From positions 1 through 64,000 of the forward strand of contig CAJTKA010000018.1 of the NCBI GenBank assembly GCA_910576815.1: 64,000 nucleotides of DNA, read 5' to 3'. Positions 25,497 to 35,123 of this stretch are shown here, piece by piece. Source of the stretch: an uncultured Lachnospiraceae bacterium (GTDB lineage: Bacteria > Bacillota > Clostridia > Lachnospirales > Lachnospiraceae). The position numbers and the translations under genes were made by a program. Each line of letters begins with the position of its first letter. Positions within the stretch are counted from its first letter, which is position 1. The notes beneath the pieces were generated by a model. It was not told the origin of the DNA. It saw only the letters and a program-made list of their open reading frames with translations, and ran no database searches.

Positions 25497-26555
25497 ATGG
25501 TAGAAGTAAAGCCTCTGAAAATAGGGGATTTGACGGCGCGGGTGCCTGTCATTCAGGGCGGTATGGGCGTGGGCGTAAGCCTTTCCTCTCTGGCAGGTGC
25601 AGTGGCGGCGGAGGGCGGCATCGGCGTGCTCTCTACGGCGCAGATCGGTTACAGAGAGTCTGATTTTGACACAGACCCAATCGGCGCGAATCTGCGGGCC
25701 ATCGGGACGGAGATCGGGAAGGCCAGGGAACTTGCAAAGGGCGGGATTCTTGGCGTTAATATCATGGTGGCGACCAGAAGGTATGAGGACTATGTGAAGG
25801 CGGCAGTGGCGGCGGGGATCGACCTCATCATTTCCGGTGCGGGATTGCCGATGGATCTGCCGAAAATTGTGGGTGAGGCTAAGACGAAGCTTCTTCCCAT
25901 TGTGTCGAGTGTAAAATCCGCGCAGGTCATTATGCGCTATTGGTGGAAGAAATACAACCGTCTGCCTGATGCCATAGTGATCGAAGGGCCTCTTGCGGGC
26001 GGACATCTGGGCTTTCATAAGGAGCAGCTTGACGATATCGAGGGGCTTCATTATGATGAAGAAGTCAGGGCCATCATCGCGCTGGTCAATGAAACGGCGG
26101 TGGAACATGGCGTAAAAATTCCCGTGATCATGGCGGGGGGTGTCTATGAGCGCGCCGATATGGAGCATTATTTGGAGCTGGGCGCGTCGGGTGTACAGAT
26201 GGCGACCCGCTTTGTGACGACGTACGAATGCGATGCGGACGACGCTTACAAGCAGGCTTATATCAATGCGAAAAAAGATGATATCGTTATTGTGCAGAGT
26301 CCCGTGGGGATGCCGGGGCGCGCGATCCTCAATCCTTTTATGAAAAAGGCGAAGGAGGGGCAGATCCCGCATGAAAAATGCCATCTGTGCATCAGCACGT
26401 GTAAGGGGGCGGATACGCCTTACTGTATTACGGACGCCCTCATCAACGCAGTGACAGGGAAAGTGGACGACGCCCTGCTCTTTTGCGGCGCGAACGCGTA
26501 TCGGGCGACGAAGCTGGAGCATGTGAGGGATATATTGGACGACTTTAAACCTTAA
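25497..26555 (+). CDS. Nitronate monooxygenase / FabK-like flavoprotein
   Basis: This TIM-barrel FMN protein of about 352 residues has VIQGGMGVGVSLSSLA, EGPLAGGHLG and IMAGGVYERADM, and ends in a Cys-containing segment (CHLCISTCKGADTPYC) absent from the FabK at 20790. This longer NMO subgroup is often found in Clostridia fab clusters. It may detoxify nitroalkanes or act as an alternative enoyl reductase; sequence alone does not decide. The start at 25497 is chosen because the upstream frame runs through the repeat. Confidence 0.8.
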   Translation: MVEVKPLKIGDLTARVPVIQGGMGVGVSLSSLAGAVAAEGGIGVLSTAQIGYRESDFDTDPIGANLRAIGTEIGKARELAKGGILGVNIMVATRRYEDYVKAAVAAGIDLIISGAGLPMDLPKIVGEAKTKLLPIVSSVKSAQVIMRYWWKKYNRLPDAIVIEGPLAGGHLGFHKEQLDDIEGLHYDEEVRAIIALVNETAVEHGVKIPVIMAGGVYERADMEHYLELGASGVQMATRFVTTYECDADDAYKQAYINAKKDDIVIVQSPVGMPGRAILNPFMKKAKEGQIPHEKCHLCISTCKGADTPYCITDALINAVTGKVDDALLFCGANAYRATKLEHVRDILDDFKP

Positions 26556-26578
26556 AACCTTGAGGGGGTTTCATTGAT

Positions 26579-27547
26579 ATGATGAAGACAAGAATCATAG
26601 GAACGGGAAGCTGCCTTCCCGAAACGGTGGTGTCAAACGACGATCTGGCGAAGATCATGGATACTTCCGACGAGTGGATCAGCAGCAGGACGGGAATCAA
26701 AAAACGCCATCTGGCGAAGGAGGAGACCACGGCAAGCATGTCCGTGGAGGCGGCGAGACGGGCGCTTGAGAATGCAGGCGTAACTGCGGAGGAGCTTGAT
26801 CTGATCATTTTGGGGACTGTGTCAGCTGACTACGTAACGCCTGCCTGCGCCTGTGAGGTACAGGCGGCGCTGGGGGCGAAGAATGCGGTGGCTTTCGACG
26901 TCAATGCAGCCTGCTCCGGCTTTATGTTTGCGTTTAATATTGCCAATGCCTATATTCAGGCAGGGCTATATCGGACGGCGCTGATTTTAGGAGCGGAGAC
27001 ACTATCTAAGATTGTAGACTGGAGCGACAGGAGCACCTGTGTGCTGTTTGGAGACGGCGCGGGAGCGGCTGTCGTGCGGGGTGATGAGAAGTATGGCATG
27101 CTGGCCTTTGATCAGGGTAGCGACGGCACCAAGGGCGATGTGCTTGCCTGTCTTGGTCGTACAAACAATAATCCCCTGATCGCGAACGATCAGGAGACGG
27201 CTTATGTTCATATGGATGGGCAGGAAGTATATAAGTTTGCCGTGACCACGGTGCCTGCCTCTCTGCAAAAGACCATTGAGGCGGCAGGATTTACGCCGGA
27301 AGAGATTGATTATTACGCGCTGCATCAGGCAAACATCCGCATCATTCAGTCGGTGTCGAAACGGCTCCATATTTCCGAGGATAAGTTTCCCATCAGTCTG
27401 GACCACTGTGGAAACATTTCAGCGGCAAGCGTGCCGATCCTTTTGGATGAGATGAACCGAAAGGGATTGTTAAAGCCTGGCACAAAAATCGCCATGAGCG
27501 GTTTCGGGGGCGGGCTGACCTGGGCATCTGCGGTGTTACAATGGTAG
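26579..27547 (+). CDS. fabH: 3-oxoacyl-ACP synthase III
   Basis: The 322-residue enzyme has the catalytic Cys in FDVNAACSGF, His in ALHQANIRI and Asn in CGNISAASVP. FabH starts fatty-acid synthesis by condensing acetyl- or branched acyl-CoA with malonyl-ACP. In most fab operons fabH comes first; here it is last. GAGGGGG precedes the ATG pair at 26579/26582. A composite stem-loop element follows directly. Confidence 0.95.
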   Translation: MMKTRIIGTGSCLPETVVSNDDLAKIMDTSDEWISSRTGIKKRHLAKEETTASMSVEAARRALENAGVTAEELDLIILGTVSADYVTPACACEVQAALGAKNAVAFDVNAACSGFMFAFNIANAYIQAGLYRTALILGAETLSKIVDWSDRSTCVLFGDGAGAAVVRGDEKYGMLAFDQGSDGTKGDVLACLGRTNNNPLIANDQETAYVHMDGQEVYKFAVTTVPASLQKTIEAAGFTPEEIDYYALHQANIRIIQSVSKRLHISEDKFPISLDHCGNISAASVPILLDEMNRKGLLKPGTKIAMSGFGGGLTWASAVLQW

Positions 27548-27648
27548 AGTGAAAAGAACTTCTAGCCACTTGCAGCAGAGGCTGCTTCGTGGAGAAGTTC
27601 TATGTTTCACTCAGGAGAATGCTTGAAATACAGCATTCTCCGCATTTT
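27548..27648 (+). terminator. Composite stem-loop element, copy A (after fabH)
   Basis: The outer stem AGTGAAA (27548-27554) / TTTCACT (27605-27611) encloses GAACTTCT/AGAAGTTC and a nested CCAC-GCAGC/GCTGC-GTGG hairpin. A second hairpin follows, GGAGAATGCT (27614-27623) / AGCATTCTCC (27632-27641), then GCATTTT. The same arrangement with compensating base changes is at 42882-42999. It sits between convergent fabH and the chemoreceptor, so it may terminate both. Confidence 0.8.
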
Positions 27649-29089
27649 ACCCAACTTTTAGTTTCTGAGCCAAGGAGGAAATCTCCTCTAGGATCTCCTT
27701 ACAACAGTTCATGTTCTCCACGGATTTTTCGGAGGTGCGCAGTCCTTCGGTGGAGGATGCAGCTACTTCTTCACTGGTTGCGGAGAGGTGGCTGATATTT
27801 TCGGAAATGGTATCGGTGGAGGCGAGAATGGTATTGACGCTTGCCTCCGTATTTTTTACCTTGGAGGAGAGGGAAGTCATCTCCTGATAGATATCATCAA
27901 AACGCGTGCGCATACTTTCAATCATGCCGTTTTGCGTATGTACGGAGGCAGCGGAAGCCTCGATGCTCTCGTTGGCTGACTGTGCGTCCGTGTTCAGATC
28001 GTGGATGATGGCGGTGATATTGTTGGAGGCTTCCTTGGTCTGTTCGGAGAGCTGCCTGATTTCCTCCGCAACCACGGCAAATCCTTTTCCTGCCTCGCCT
28101 GCTCGGGCAGCCTCAATGGAGGCATTCAGCGCCAGTAGATTTGTTTTTCCTGCGATGCTTAAAATGGTGCCGATAAATTCCTGCACATTGCTGATTTGGT
28201 CGGTTAATTTTGAGATGACCTGCACGGTGGTGTCGCTGGCGGAGGCCACGTTCTCAGCCTGTTCTTTTAATTTCATGATCTCATCGGAGCCTTCCGTGAT
28301 GGTTTGCATGGTTCTGTCTGAGGCCTCCAGCATGGAACGGATCTCCCCTTCCGCGGTGTCTGAGGAAGCATGGATTTCCACGCACATGGAAGCCTGTTCC
28401 TGAATGGATTCGGCAGTCATTTCCGTGCTCTCGGCAATATTTTCCATTGCAAAATTACAGGTTTCGATACATTCTTTTAATTCGGCAACCATATTCATGG
28501 CTTCTGTAAAATGGGCGGTAATATCATCCGCGACCTGCGTCATGGTCTGGTTGGTAAGTTCTTGCGCTTTTGCGGCTTCCAAAATGGAAGACATATTTTC
28601 TTCATTAAATCGAATCATCAGGCGGGTGGCTGTGATACAGGAAGCGGCCACCAAGATCAGGGAAAACATTTCTACGATGGAGGAGGTGAGGTCGCTTTTA
28701 TGGATGATGATTCGCAGCAGATTTGCAATAATAGCCACACTGTTGCCATAGATGGTAAGTTTTACATTTAAAAAGGCCATGGAAGCAATGATCAGGGCAA
28801 AGACGTAGGCATACACGCCGTTCGAATTGTTTAACAGGACGATAACCACATAGGCGAGCGCACAGGAGCCCATAAGAATGATCGTGCAGGCCTTGATTTC
28901 TCTATCTTTCAGGAAAGCGGCAATGCTGATAATGACAGCAATGATTGTAAAGATGAGCTGCACCCAGACTCTCCAGGTGGCTTGTCCGGCCAGCATTGAC
29001 AATAGAAATGTAATCAGAAAATAGCCGAGTATGATCATGATAACTGGAAAAATTCTGGTGTTTGCTGCTCTGTACTGCTCTCTGGTCAT
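27647..29089 (-). CDS. Methyl-accepting chemotaxis protein
   Basis: The protein of about 480 residues has roughly six membrane helices in the first 190 residues, without a large periplasmic sensor domain. A signalling domain follows whose hairpin tip contains GKTNLLALNASIEAARAGE, the CheA/CheW-contact sequence. It probably senses membrane or intracellular state rather than a soluble ligand. GGGGG lies eight bases before the ATG at 29089. No che or flagellar genes are nearby. Confidence 0.9.
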   Translation of the reverse strand: MTREQYRAANTRIFPVIMIILGYFLITFLLSMLAGQATWRVWVQLIFTIIAVIISIAAFLKDREIKACTIILMGSCALAYVVIVLLNNSNGVYAYVFALIIASMAFLNVKLTIYGNSVAIIANLLRIIIHKSDLTSSIVEMFSLILVAASCITATRLMIRFNEENMSSILEAAKAQELTNQTMTQVADDITAHFTEAMNMVAELKECIETCNFAMENIAESTEMTAESIQEQASMCVEIHASSDTAEGEIRSMLEASDRTMQTITEGSDEIMKLKEQAENVASASDTTVQVISKLTDQISNVQEFIGTILSIAGKTNLLALNASIEAARAGEAGKGFAVVAEEIRQLSEQTKEASNNITAIIHDLNTDAQSANESIEASAASVHTQNGMIESMRTRFDDIYQEMTSLSSKVKNTEASVNTILASTDTISENISHLSATSEEVAASSTEGLRTSEKSVENMNCCKEILEEISSLAQKLKVG

Positions 29090-29106
29090 AGTAGTTACCC
29101 CCTCAC

Positions 29107-29142
29107 ATAAAAATAAACGCAAACAATATGTCTGCGTTTATT
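29107..29142 (-). terminator. Terminator of the MacB-like ABC operon
   Basis: On the minus strand the stem AATAAACGCA / TGCGTTTATT (29112-29142) is followed by TTTTTATG, 74 bp after the ABC permease stop. It partly overlaps a candidate promoter for the chemoreceptor. Confidence 0.55.
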
Positions 29143-29168
29143 ATAACACTATACGTATTATTGCACAA
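29140..29168 (-). promoter_or_regulatory. Candidate promoter of the chemoreceptor gene
   Basis: Minus strand TTGTGC (29168-29163), 17-bp spacer, TATAAT (29145-29140), about 50 bp ahead of the chemoreceptor start. The -35 match is moderate. Confidence 0.45.
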
Positions 29169-29215
29169 TCAACTATAAAAAGTGTATTAAATTTTGTACA
29201 ATACTACCAAAACAT

Positions 29216-31735
29216 TTAGTCTTGATTTCGAATGCGTTCGATCAGACTCTCCTTTTTCATTTTTTTGCTGATCAGGAGAGTAATCAAAAGCTGTCCAATC
29301 AGCAGCACCAGCGCAAGGCCGATGGATTCCCACAGGGGATAGTGGTAGCGGCTGATGCTCATAAAATGCTCTTGTTTTGCCCATTTGTAAAAAAGATAGC
29401 CAAAGAAATTTCCAAGCGTCAGGCTGATCAGAAGGGTGCCGGCGGTAAAGACAAGTCCTTCCCCGGAAAGCATACGCACAAGTTGTCTGTCGGAAAGCCC
29501 CAGTGCCTGCAGGATACCCAGTTCTTTCTTTCTGGTGACTATGCTGGTGATCATCGTATTGATCAGGCTGATAAAGCCGATCACGGCAATCAGCGAAAGC
29601 AGGAGGTAGACAGGGTTCCTTGTCAGATCGACGCCAGAGTGCCCGATCTTCAATTCCACATCCATGGCATACATGGTAAAATGCTCATTTTCAGATACGA
29701 TTTTTAGCAAAGCTTCTTTGACGCTGTCATAGTGTTCGTCGTCCGCATACAGATAAATATTCGTGGTAGGATCGCAGGTCAGTCCCAGATTATTCCATGA
29801 GTCTTGCGTCATAATAAGAAAAGAAAAATTGCTGTCCGGCTGCGTCAGGGCGGTGAGCGTGGTCGTAAAAGGAATTTCCCGGCTGCCGTCGAGGAGTTTC
29901 ATGGAAAAGCTGTCGCCAATGGAAAGACCGTACTGCTTAAAAGAATATACATGGGTGCAGATGATCTCATTGTTTGCGGTCATGCGGTCATAATCGATAC
30001 TGCCCTGTTCCAGATAAGTGCTTAATTCTGCCACATCCTCTCTGGTAAAATAGGAAAGCGGCTGGCGGTTGTCGTATTCCTCATACATGGCGGAAGGCAC
30101 ATCCGTGGAGGAGAGGATGATACCGGGTTCGCGTTCTACTTTCTCCACTCCTTCTATAGAGAGTAACTGCGAAAGGAAGGCGTCACTGAAATAATTTTGC
30201 TGTACCAGATTTTCCAAATTGTTTTCGGGATATTCATTATCATAATAATGTGCATATTTCAGAGAAATACGGAAATCTCCCTTAGGAATATTTCTTCTGG
30301 CAATATCCTCCGCGCTGACACTGCTTAAGACAGCGGAGACGCAGATAAAAAGTACGCAGCTTAAGCCCATGGTGAGGATGGTGACGGTGGTACGTTTTTT
30401 ATTGCGCGTCAGGTTAGCAAAAGTTAAAGTGGAGACTTTTACCGTATGATGTCCCACACGGCTTTTTTTATCCGTTGTATTTTCCTGATAGCGAATGGCT
30501 TCCACAGGGGAAACCTTTTTTGCCATGCGAATGGGTTTTCGCAAAGACAAAGCTACTGTAGCCAAGGAAGCTGCCGCTGCCGTAAGCAGTACGGGCAGAG
30601 AGAACATATGAATCTGCCCGATGACCGCCTCCGCTGCGTCGCGGGAATAGGAATTGATGGCGGAGCCGCTCTGATATGCCCACAAAACAAGCGGAAAACA
30701 GAGGTAGGGCAGAAGGAAGCCGATCAAAAGTCCTACCGGGACGGCAATGGCGGATACGATGGCACCCTGCCAATATAACATACCGGCAAGTTGACGTCTG
30801 GAAGCGCCCAGCGCCTTCAGTTTTCCAATCTCCTGTACATCCGTGATCACGCCCACATAATAGATACTGTAAATTACCAGAGAGGAAAAGAGGATCACGA
30901 CCAGGCAGATCACGGTGATGATAGCGATGACTTCTGTGCCCGGATCGGTCACGGTGGAAAGATATGCTTTATTAAGTTTGACGTACATCTCATCCAGTCC
31001 GATATCCGCAGCGACAGAAAGGATGCGATCTTCCATTTCATCGAAGGACAGTTCATCTTCTCCGTAAACACGCAGGGTGGCACTGGGTTTTGACTGATAG
31101 AGTCCGGAATCCGCATATTTTTGCAGAACGGCTTTTGAAACATAGGCGTTCCACATCAGGCGGCTGTCGTCTATGCCCTCGTCGATTTCTACATCGGGCA
31201 GCAGGCCGCTGACGGTAAATTCATCGGTCAGAATTTCCCCTTTGCCGTTTACGCGGAAGGAGAGCGTCATTTTGCTGCCGAGGACAGGCTCTACCCCCAT
31301 GCGGCGGAAAAAGATGGGGGAGGAGCAGATTTCATCTTCCGCTTCGGGATAATGCCCTTTTTCAAGCGTCAGCCCGTGCGTGCTATTGTCTGCGGTTTCC
31401 GCCCTGTCATCCCGCAGGATGTCTGTGTAAGTGAGAACGCCGTTCATTTTTCCGTTGATAATATCCGCAAAAGTCTCCGAAGTGTCGAGCGCTTCCACCC
31501 GAATGTGAGAGGACAAAATCTCCACCTGTTCGGGCGTAAGCTCGTTAAAAGATGTGTGATAATCAGACAAGGAATAAATCTGCCTGTTCATGTCAAGTAT
31601 GGCGACGCCGGTAGTGCCGATAGCCGTCAGTAGTATGGTGGTGAGCAGGATGGCAATGCCTGTGAGCAGTGTGCGGCTTTTGTTGTAGCGAAGGCGCTGC
31701 AGGGCCAGATTGAAAACCGTGTCAGTTTTCTGCAT
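29216..31735 (-). CDS. ABC transporter permease, FtsX/MacB type
   Basis: The protein of about 839 residues has the two-module architecture of large FtsX-domain permeases: an N-terminal helix and extracytoplasmic domain, three clustered helices near residues 270-410, then a repeat of the pattern ending in three C-terminal helices. Blocks such as IGKLKALGASRRQLAGML and ELGILQALGLSDRQLVRML are the repeated FtsX cores. Such permeases work in mechanotransmission or lipid/peptide efflux. The ATG at 31735 follows AGGAGGT and overlaps the ATPase stop by 14 bases. Confidence 0.88.
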   Translation of the reverse strand: MQKTDTVFNLALQRLRYNKSRTLLTGIAILLTTILLTAIGTTGVAILDMNRQIYSLSDYHTSFNELTPEQVEILSSHIRVEALDTSETFADIINGKMNGVLTYTDILRDDRAETADNSTHGLTLEKGHYPEAEDEICSSPIFFRRMGVEPVLGSKMTLSFRVNGKGEILTDEFTVSGLLPDVEIDEGIDDSRLMWNAYVSKAVLQKYADSGLYQSKPSATLRVYGEDELSFDEMEDRILSVAADIGLDEMYVKLNKAYLSTVTDPGTEVIAIITVICLVVILFSSLVIYSIYYVGVITDVQEIGKLKALGASRRQLAGMLYWQGAIVSAIAVPVGLLIGFLLPYLCFPLVLWAYQSGSAINSYSRDAAEAVIGQIHMFSLPVLLTAAAASLATVALSLRKPIRMAKKVSPVEAIRYQENTTDKKSRVGHHTVKVSTLTFANLTRNKKRTTVTILTMGLSCVLFICVSAVLSSVSAEDIARRNIPKGDFRISLKYAHYYDNEYPENNLENLVQQNYFSDAFLSQLLSIEGVEKVEREPGIILSSTDVPSAMYEEYDNRQPLSYFTREDVAELSTYLEQGSIDYDRMTANNEIICTHVYSFKQYGLSIGDSFSMKLLDGSREIPFTTTLTALTQPDSNFSFLIMTQDSWNNLGLTCDPTTNIYLYADDEHYDSVKEALLKIVSENEHFTMYAMDVELKIGHSGVDLTRNPVYLLLSLIAVIGFISLINTMITSIVTRKKELGILQALGLSDRQLVRMLSGEGLVFTAGTLLISLTLGNFFGYLFYKWAKQEHFMSISRYHYPLWESIGLALVLLIGQLLITLLISKKMKKESLIERIRNQD

Positions 31736-32456
31736 GAGCTGCCACCTCCTCTTCATTTTCTATCATAAGCTTTCCGTCGGAAATAATGCGCCCGTCTGCC
31801 AGCATGATCGTGCGGTCGGCCATCTGCGCGACCTCCTCGTTGTGGGTGATAACAACCAATGTCTGGCCGTATTTTTTGGCGGATGTTTTTAAGAGGGCCA
31901 TTACTTCGTCTCCGGTCTTGGTATCCAGGTTACCCGTGGGCTCATCCGCCAGAATCAGGGAGGGCTTGGCAGCAATGGCTCTTGCGATGGCGCAGCGCTG
32001 CTGCTGGCCGCCGGAGAGCGTGTTAGGAAGGCTGCGTTTCTTTTCCGTGAGGCCAAGCGTCGCAATGATATCATTGATAAAAGCTTCATCCAGAGGTTTG
32101 CCGTCCAGCCCCAGCGGAAGGACGATATTTTCCCATACATTCAAGGCGGGAATCAGATTGTATGCCTGAAAGATAAAGCCAATTTTGCGGCGGCGGATCT
32201 TGGAGAGCGCGTCCGCTTTCAGGCTGGCAATGTTTTCCCCGTCGAGAAAGACATTGCCTGAGGTGGGGTTGTCCAGTGCGCCCAGCATATGGAGCAGGGT
32301 GGACTTGCCGCTGCCGGACTTGCCGATGATGGAGACAAACTCTCCCTGTTTGATCTGCAAATTGATGTGATCCGTGGCCTTAACGAGACTGTCGCCGGAG
32401 CCGTAATACTTGCAGAGATTTTCTGTTTTCAAAATGATGTTTGCCTGGTTATTCAT
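31722..32456 (-). CDS. ABC transporter ATPase, MacB/LolD type
   Basis: This 244-residue ATPase has GKSGSGKST, LSGGQQQRCAIARAI and LILADEPTGNLDTKTG, the typical set of the MacB/LolD/BceA group. It powers the FtsX-type permease encoded immediately downstream. The promoter region carries direct repeats fitting an OmpR-type regulator. The response regulator at 35120-35812 is the obvious candidate, although an Rpn gene now separates them. Confidence 0.92.
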   Translation of the reverse strand: MNNQANIILKTENLCKYYGSGDSLVKATDHINLQIKQGEFVSIIGKSGSGKSTLLHMLGALDNPTSGNVFLDGENIASLKADALSKIRRRKIGFIFQAYNLIPALNVWENIVLPLGLDGKPLDEAFINDIIATLGLTEKKRSLPNTLSGGQQQRCAIARAIAAKPSLILADEPTGNLDTKTGDEVMALLKTSAKKYGQTLVVITHNEEVAQMADRTIMLADGRIISDGKLMIENEEEVAAHAEN

Positions 32457-32505
32457 TTTATCCTGCCTTTCGTGTGAGTTTTTACGGATATCTCTTTGTA
32501 AATAC

Positions 32506-32539
32506 AGTATACTGTGCTTTTCTTACAAGAAACTTACAA
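32506..32539 (-). promoter_or_regulatory. Promoter with 11-bp-spaced direct repeats upstream of the ABC operon
   Basis: On the minus strand TTGTAAG occurs twice with starts 11 bp apart (32539-32533 and 32528-32522), the spacing used by OmpR/PhoB regulators. TATACT (32511-32506) is a good -10. The -35 position (32534-32529) falls within the repeats and is non-consensus, as expected for an activated promoter. Confidence 0.6.
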
Positions 32540-32844
32540 AAAAATAATTGTAGGATGAAAATAGAGTCTATACCATAAAATTGCATAATACCATATCTTG
32601 TGTTTTGTCTATCATAATGTAAACGCTTGTCATATATCTTGTTATGCCACATTTGATTATCGGAATAACGATTACTATTTTTCTCCATGTTAAGATTTGA
32701 TTGTAGGTTGTGTACGGTCTTTATTTATGCTATATCTGGTTTAACGGAGCTTTTAGGAATGGTTCCGTTACATCACATATCATTCGAAATTCTTCCGTTT
32801 CATCGGATTCCGATCAATTGTCAAATCGAAAGGCAGGCACATCT
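32540..32844. other. Intergenic region upstream of the first Rpn gene
   Basis: There is no gene here. Two short blocks (ATATCTTGTTATGC at 32634 and TACCATATCTTGTGTT at 32589) have counterparts upstream of the second Rpn gene, the latter in inverted orientation. The last 20 bases before the start, GAAAGGCAGGCACATCT, are nearly the same at both genes. Confidence 0.4.
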
Positions 32845-33822
32845 ATGAAAACAAACGATTACAGTCAAAATGTCACTCACACGGAACAGCCGTGTACAAT
32901 GCCGTTTGCGCATTCGGATTTTGAAAAAGCCACGGGCAGGATCCCTTACAACATGACCAACGACTATATGTTCCGCGCCGTCTTTCAGTCAAGTAATAAA
33001 GCCCTGCGCGGCCTGATCTGCTCCCTGCTTCACCTTGCAGATTCGGAAGTGACCTCCGTGGAGATCACCAACCCGATCCTTTTGGGGGACAGTATCGATG
33101 ACAAGGAATTCCGCCTGGATATCCAGCTGCTCCTGAATGACCGTACACGGATAAATCTTGAGATGCAGATCGCCAACCGCCTCAACTGGCCAAACCGCTC
33201 CGTCATGTACCTGTGCCGATCCTACGACCAACTCAACAGAGGGCAGGATTACAAAGACGCAAGGCCCGCCATCCATATCGGCCTCCTGGATTATACCCTG
33301 TTTGAGGATCATCCCGAGTTCTACGCGGCTTACAAACTGATCAATATCAAAAACCATCGGGTCTACAACGATGACCTGACCCTGTATGTGGCGGATCTGA
33401 CACGCATCGATCTGGCCACCGAAGAAGACAGACACTACCACATCGACAGCTGGGCGAGACTGATGAAAGCATCCACATGGGAGGAACTGAGAATGACGGC
33501 ATCCGAAGACGAAGCTTTATACGAGACAGCGAAGGCATTATATTATACGTGCTCCGATGAGGAGATCCGTATACGCTGTCTGGAACGTGAGGAGTACTAT
33601 CAGGACCTGCGCAATTATGAGAGGGCGATCGAACAGGAACGCTCAGACCGCGAACAGGAACGCCTGGGGCACGAGCAGGATCTGCGCAACTATGAGAAAG
33701 CGATTGAGCAGGAACGCCTGGAGCATGAGCAGATAATCGCACAGAAGGACAGGGCTTATCAGGATGTATTGGCGGAAAACGAGATGCTTCGTGCGGAACT
33801 CGAGCGGTTAAAGAATACCTAA
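32845..33822 (+). CDS. Rpn-family PD-(D/E)XK nuclease / putative transposase, copy 1
   Basis: The 325-residue protein has the family opening MTNDYMFRAVFQSSNKALRG. A PD-(D/E)XK core follows, with FRLD and the catalytic-type LEMQIAN (E-x-Q), then IDSWARLMKA. The C-terminus is a charged helix with repeated DLRNYE-AIEQER-HEQ units. Related Rpn proteins promote RecA-independent recombination and nick DNA; their cellular role is unsettled and some affect phage defence. It lies alone between the ABC operon and its likely kinase, and its stop overlaps the kinase stop by 4 bases. The ATG at 32845 is chosen for its ribosome site and its match to copy 2. Confidence 0.85.
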   Translation: MKTNDYSQNVTHTEQPCTMPFAHSDFEKATGRIPYNMTNDYMFRAVFQSSNKALRGLICSLLHLADSEVTSVEITNPILLGDSIDDKEFRLDIQLLLNDRTRINLEMQIANRLNWPNRSVMYLCRSYDQLNRGQDYKDARPAIHIGLLDYTLFEDHPEFYAAYKLINIKNHRVYNDDLTLYVADLTRIDLATEEDRHYHIDSWARLMKASTWEELRMTASEDEALYETAKALYYTCSDEEIRIRCLEREEYYQDLRNYERAIEQERSDREQERLGHEQDLRNYEKAIEQERLEHEQIIAQKDRAYQDVLAENEMLRAELERLKNT

Positions 33823-35123
33823 TTTAACAGAGGCAGCCGTACAACGAAGACCGTGCCCTGTCTTGCTGCAGGTTTTACCGAGACCGCCCCGCCCTGCTCC
33901 TCAATGATCCGTCTGGCAAGAAAGAGGCCGACACCTGTCCCTTCTGTCTGTTTCACGAGCGGATGGCTGCCGCGGTAAAAACGCTTAAAGATTTGATTAT
34001 ATTCTTCTTTGGGGATACCGATTCCCTGATCGGTAATTTCCAGACTGATATAACTGTAGAATTGATGGAGCCTGATGGTCACTGTACTGCCCGCAGGTGA
34101 ATACTTGATTGCGTTATCCAGAATGTTTGCGATGGCTTCGGCGCTCCAGCGCCGGTCCAACAATAAGGATATGTCGAAAGCGTTTCCGTCGGCGGAAGAA
34201 AGCAGCTTTTCAGGAAGAGGATCCTGCTCCGATGTAAGGACTTCAACGGAGATATTTTTTTGCAGGGCCTTTTCATAAACTGTGTTGACAGCGTCGGTGA
34301 GCAGGTCGGACAGCGGAAACGCTTCCTGACGAAAAGAAATCAGAGAAGTTTCCAAACGGGACACATTGACTAGCACAGTCACCAGGCTTTCCAGATTTTG
34401 CATTTGCAGAATGCATCTGTGTAAAAAGTCTGTGCGATCTTCCTCCGTGTCAGCTTCCGTACACATGGTGAGACAGGTTTTTAAAGCACTGATGGGCGTT
34501 TTTAACTGGTGGGAGATATCGGTCACAAGCGTTTTGGTGTAATCCCGCTCCTCAGCCAAAGCCCTTGTTTTTGTCATCAATTTATTTCCCAGCTTGTAAA
34601 GAGGATCGGTGAAAGTTTCGCTGAATATGGAGTCGGTGAGAACTTCTGTTTCCAAGACAGAATAGTCTTCCGACAGATAGCGGTCGAGCAGGGTATGGAG
34701 CATCATCTCCTGCTTTTTCTGATTTTTTGAGAGGCGATAAAAGGAAAAGGATATCAAAAGGAAACCGCAAAGAAAGACAAGCCCCAAAAGCGTGGCAAAG
34801 TTTGATAAAGCTGAGCGATAATAAGGAATATCACTCATTAGAAGATTTTGTCGATAGCCGTACTTGCTAAGGAGGGAAAGCCCCTCGTCTACGTGAATAT
34901 ATTTGGTATCCCGCAATGTGGAGACGAAAAGTTCCTCTGCTTCGGGATATTCGGAGAGAACCGCTCCCGCAATGTTGCTGATCAGATCAAGTTCCTGCTT
35001 GTGTTGGGAATTTAGAAGGGAAACACCCCAGAATCCGCAAAGAAAAACAAAGAGCAGGGAGGCAGTCAGAATAAAAAAATATGCGTTTGGAAGATAGGAC
35101 GGCAGATGCAGTTTTTTTCTCAT
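33819..35123 (-). CDS. Sensor histidine kinase
   Basis: This 434-residue kinase has two membrane helices (about residues 14-34 and 107-130) enclosing a sensor loop of about 75 residues. The phosphoacceptor box is DISHQLKTPISALK. The ATPase domain has NILDNAIKYSP, DQGIGIP and GTGVGLFLARRI. Its start overlaps the response-regulator stop (ATGA), so the two are co-translated. The short loop and the nearby ABC/FtsX system suggest detection of antimicrobial peptides or envelope stress. Confidence 0.9.
   Translation of the reverse strand: MRKKLHLPSYLPNAYFFILTASLLFVFLCGFWGVSLLNSQHKQELDLISNIAGAVLSEYPEAEELFVSTLRDTKYIHVDEGLSLLSKYGYRQNLLMSDIPYYRSALSNFATLLGLVFLCGFLLISFSFYRLSKNQKKQEMMLHTLLDRYLSEDYSVLETEVLTDSIFSETFTDPLYKLGNKLMTKTRALAEERDYTKTLVTDISHQLKTPISALKTCLTMCTEADTEEDRTDFLHRCILQMQNLESLVTVLVNVSRLETSLISFRQEAFPLSDLLTDAVNTVYEKALQKNISVEVLTSEQDPLPEKLLSSADGNAFDISLLLDRRWSAEAIANILDNAIKYSPAGSTVTIRLHQFYSYISLEITDQGIGIPKEEYNQIFKRFYRGSHPLVKQTEGTGVGLFLARRIIEEQGGAVSVKPAARQGTVFVVRLPLLN

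Noticed and set aside
25338..26522. 394-codon open frame opposite the nitronate-monooxygenase-like gene
   Set aside because: It is antisense to a confidently identified gene and runs through the 49-bp repeat. Its composition is His/Arg-rich, as in other shadows.
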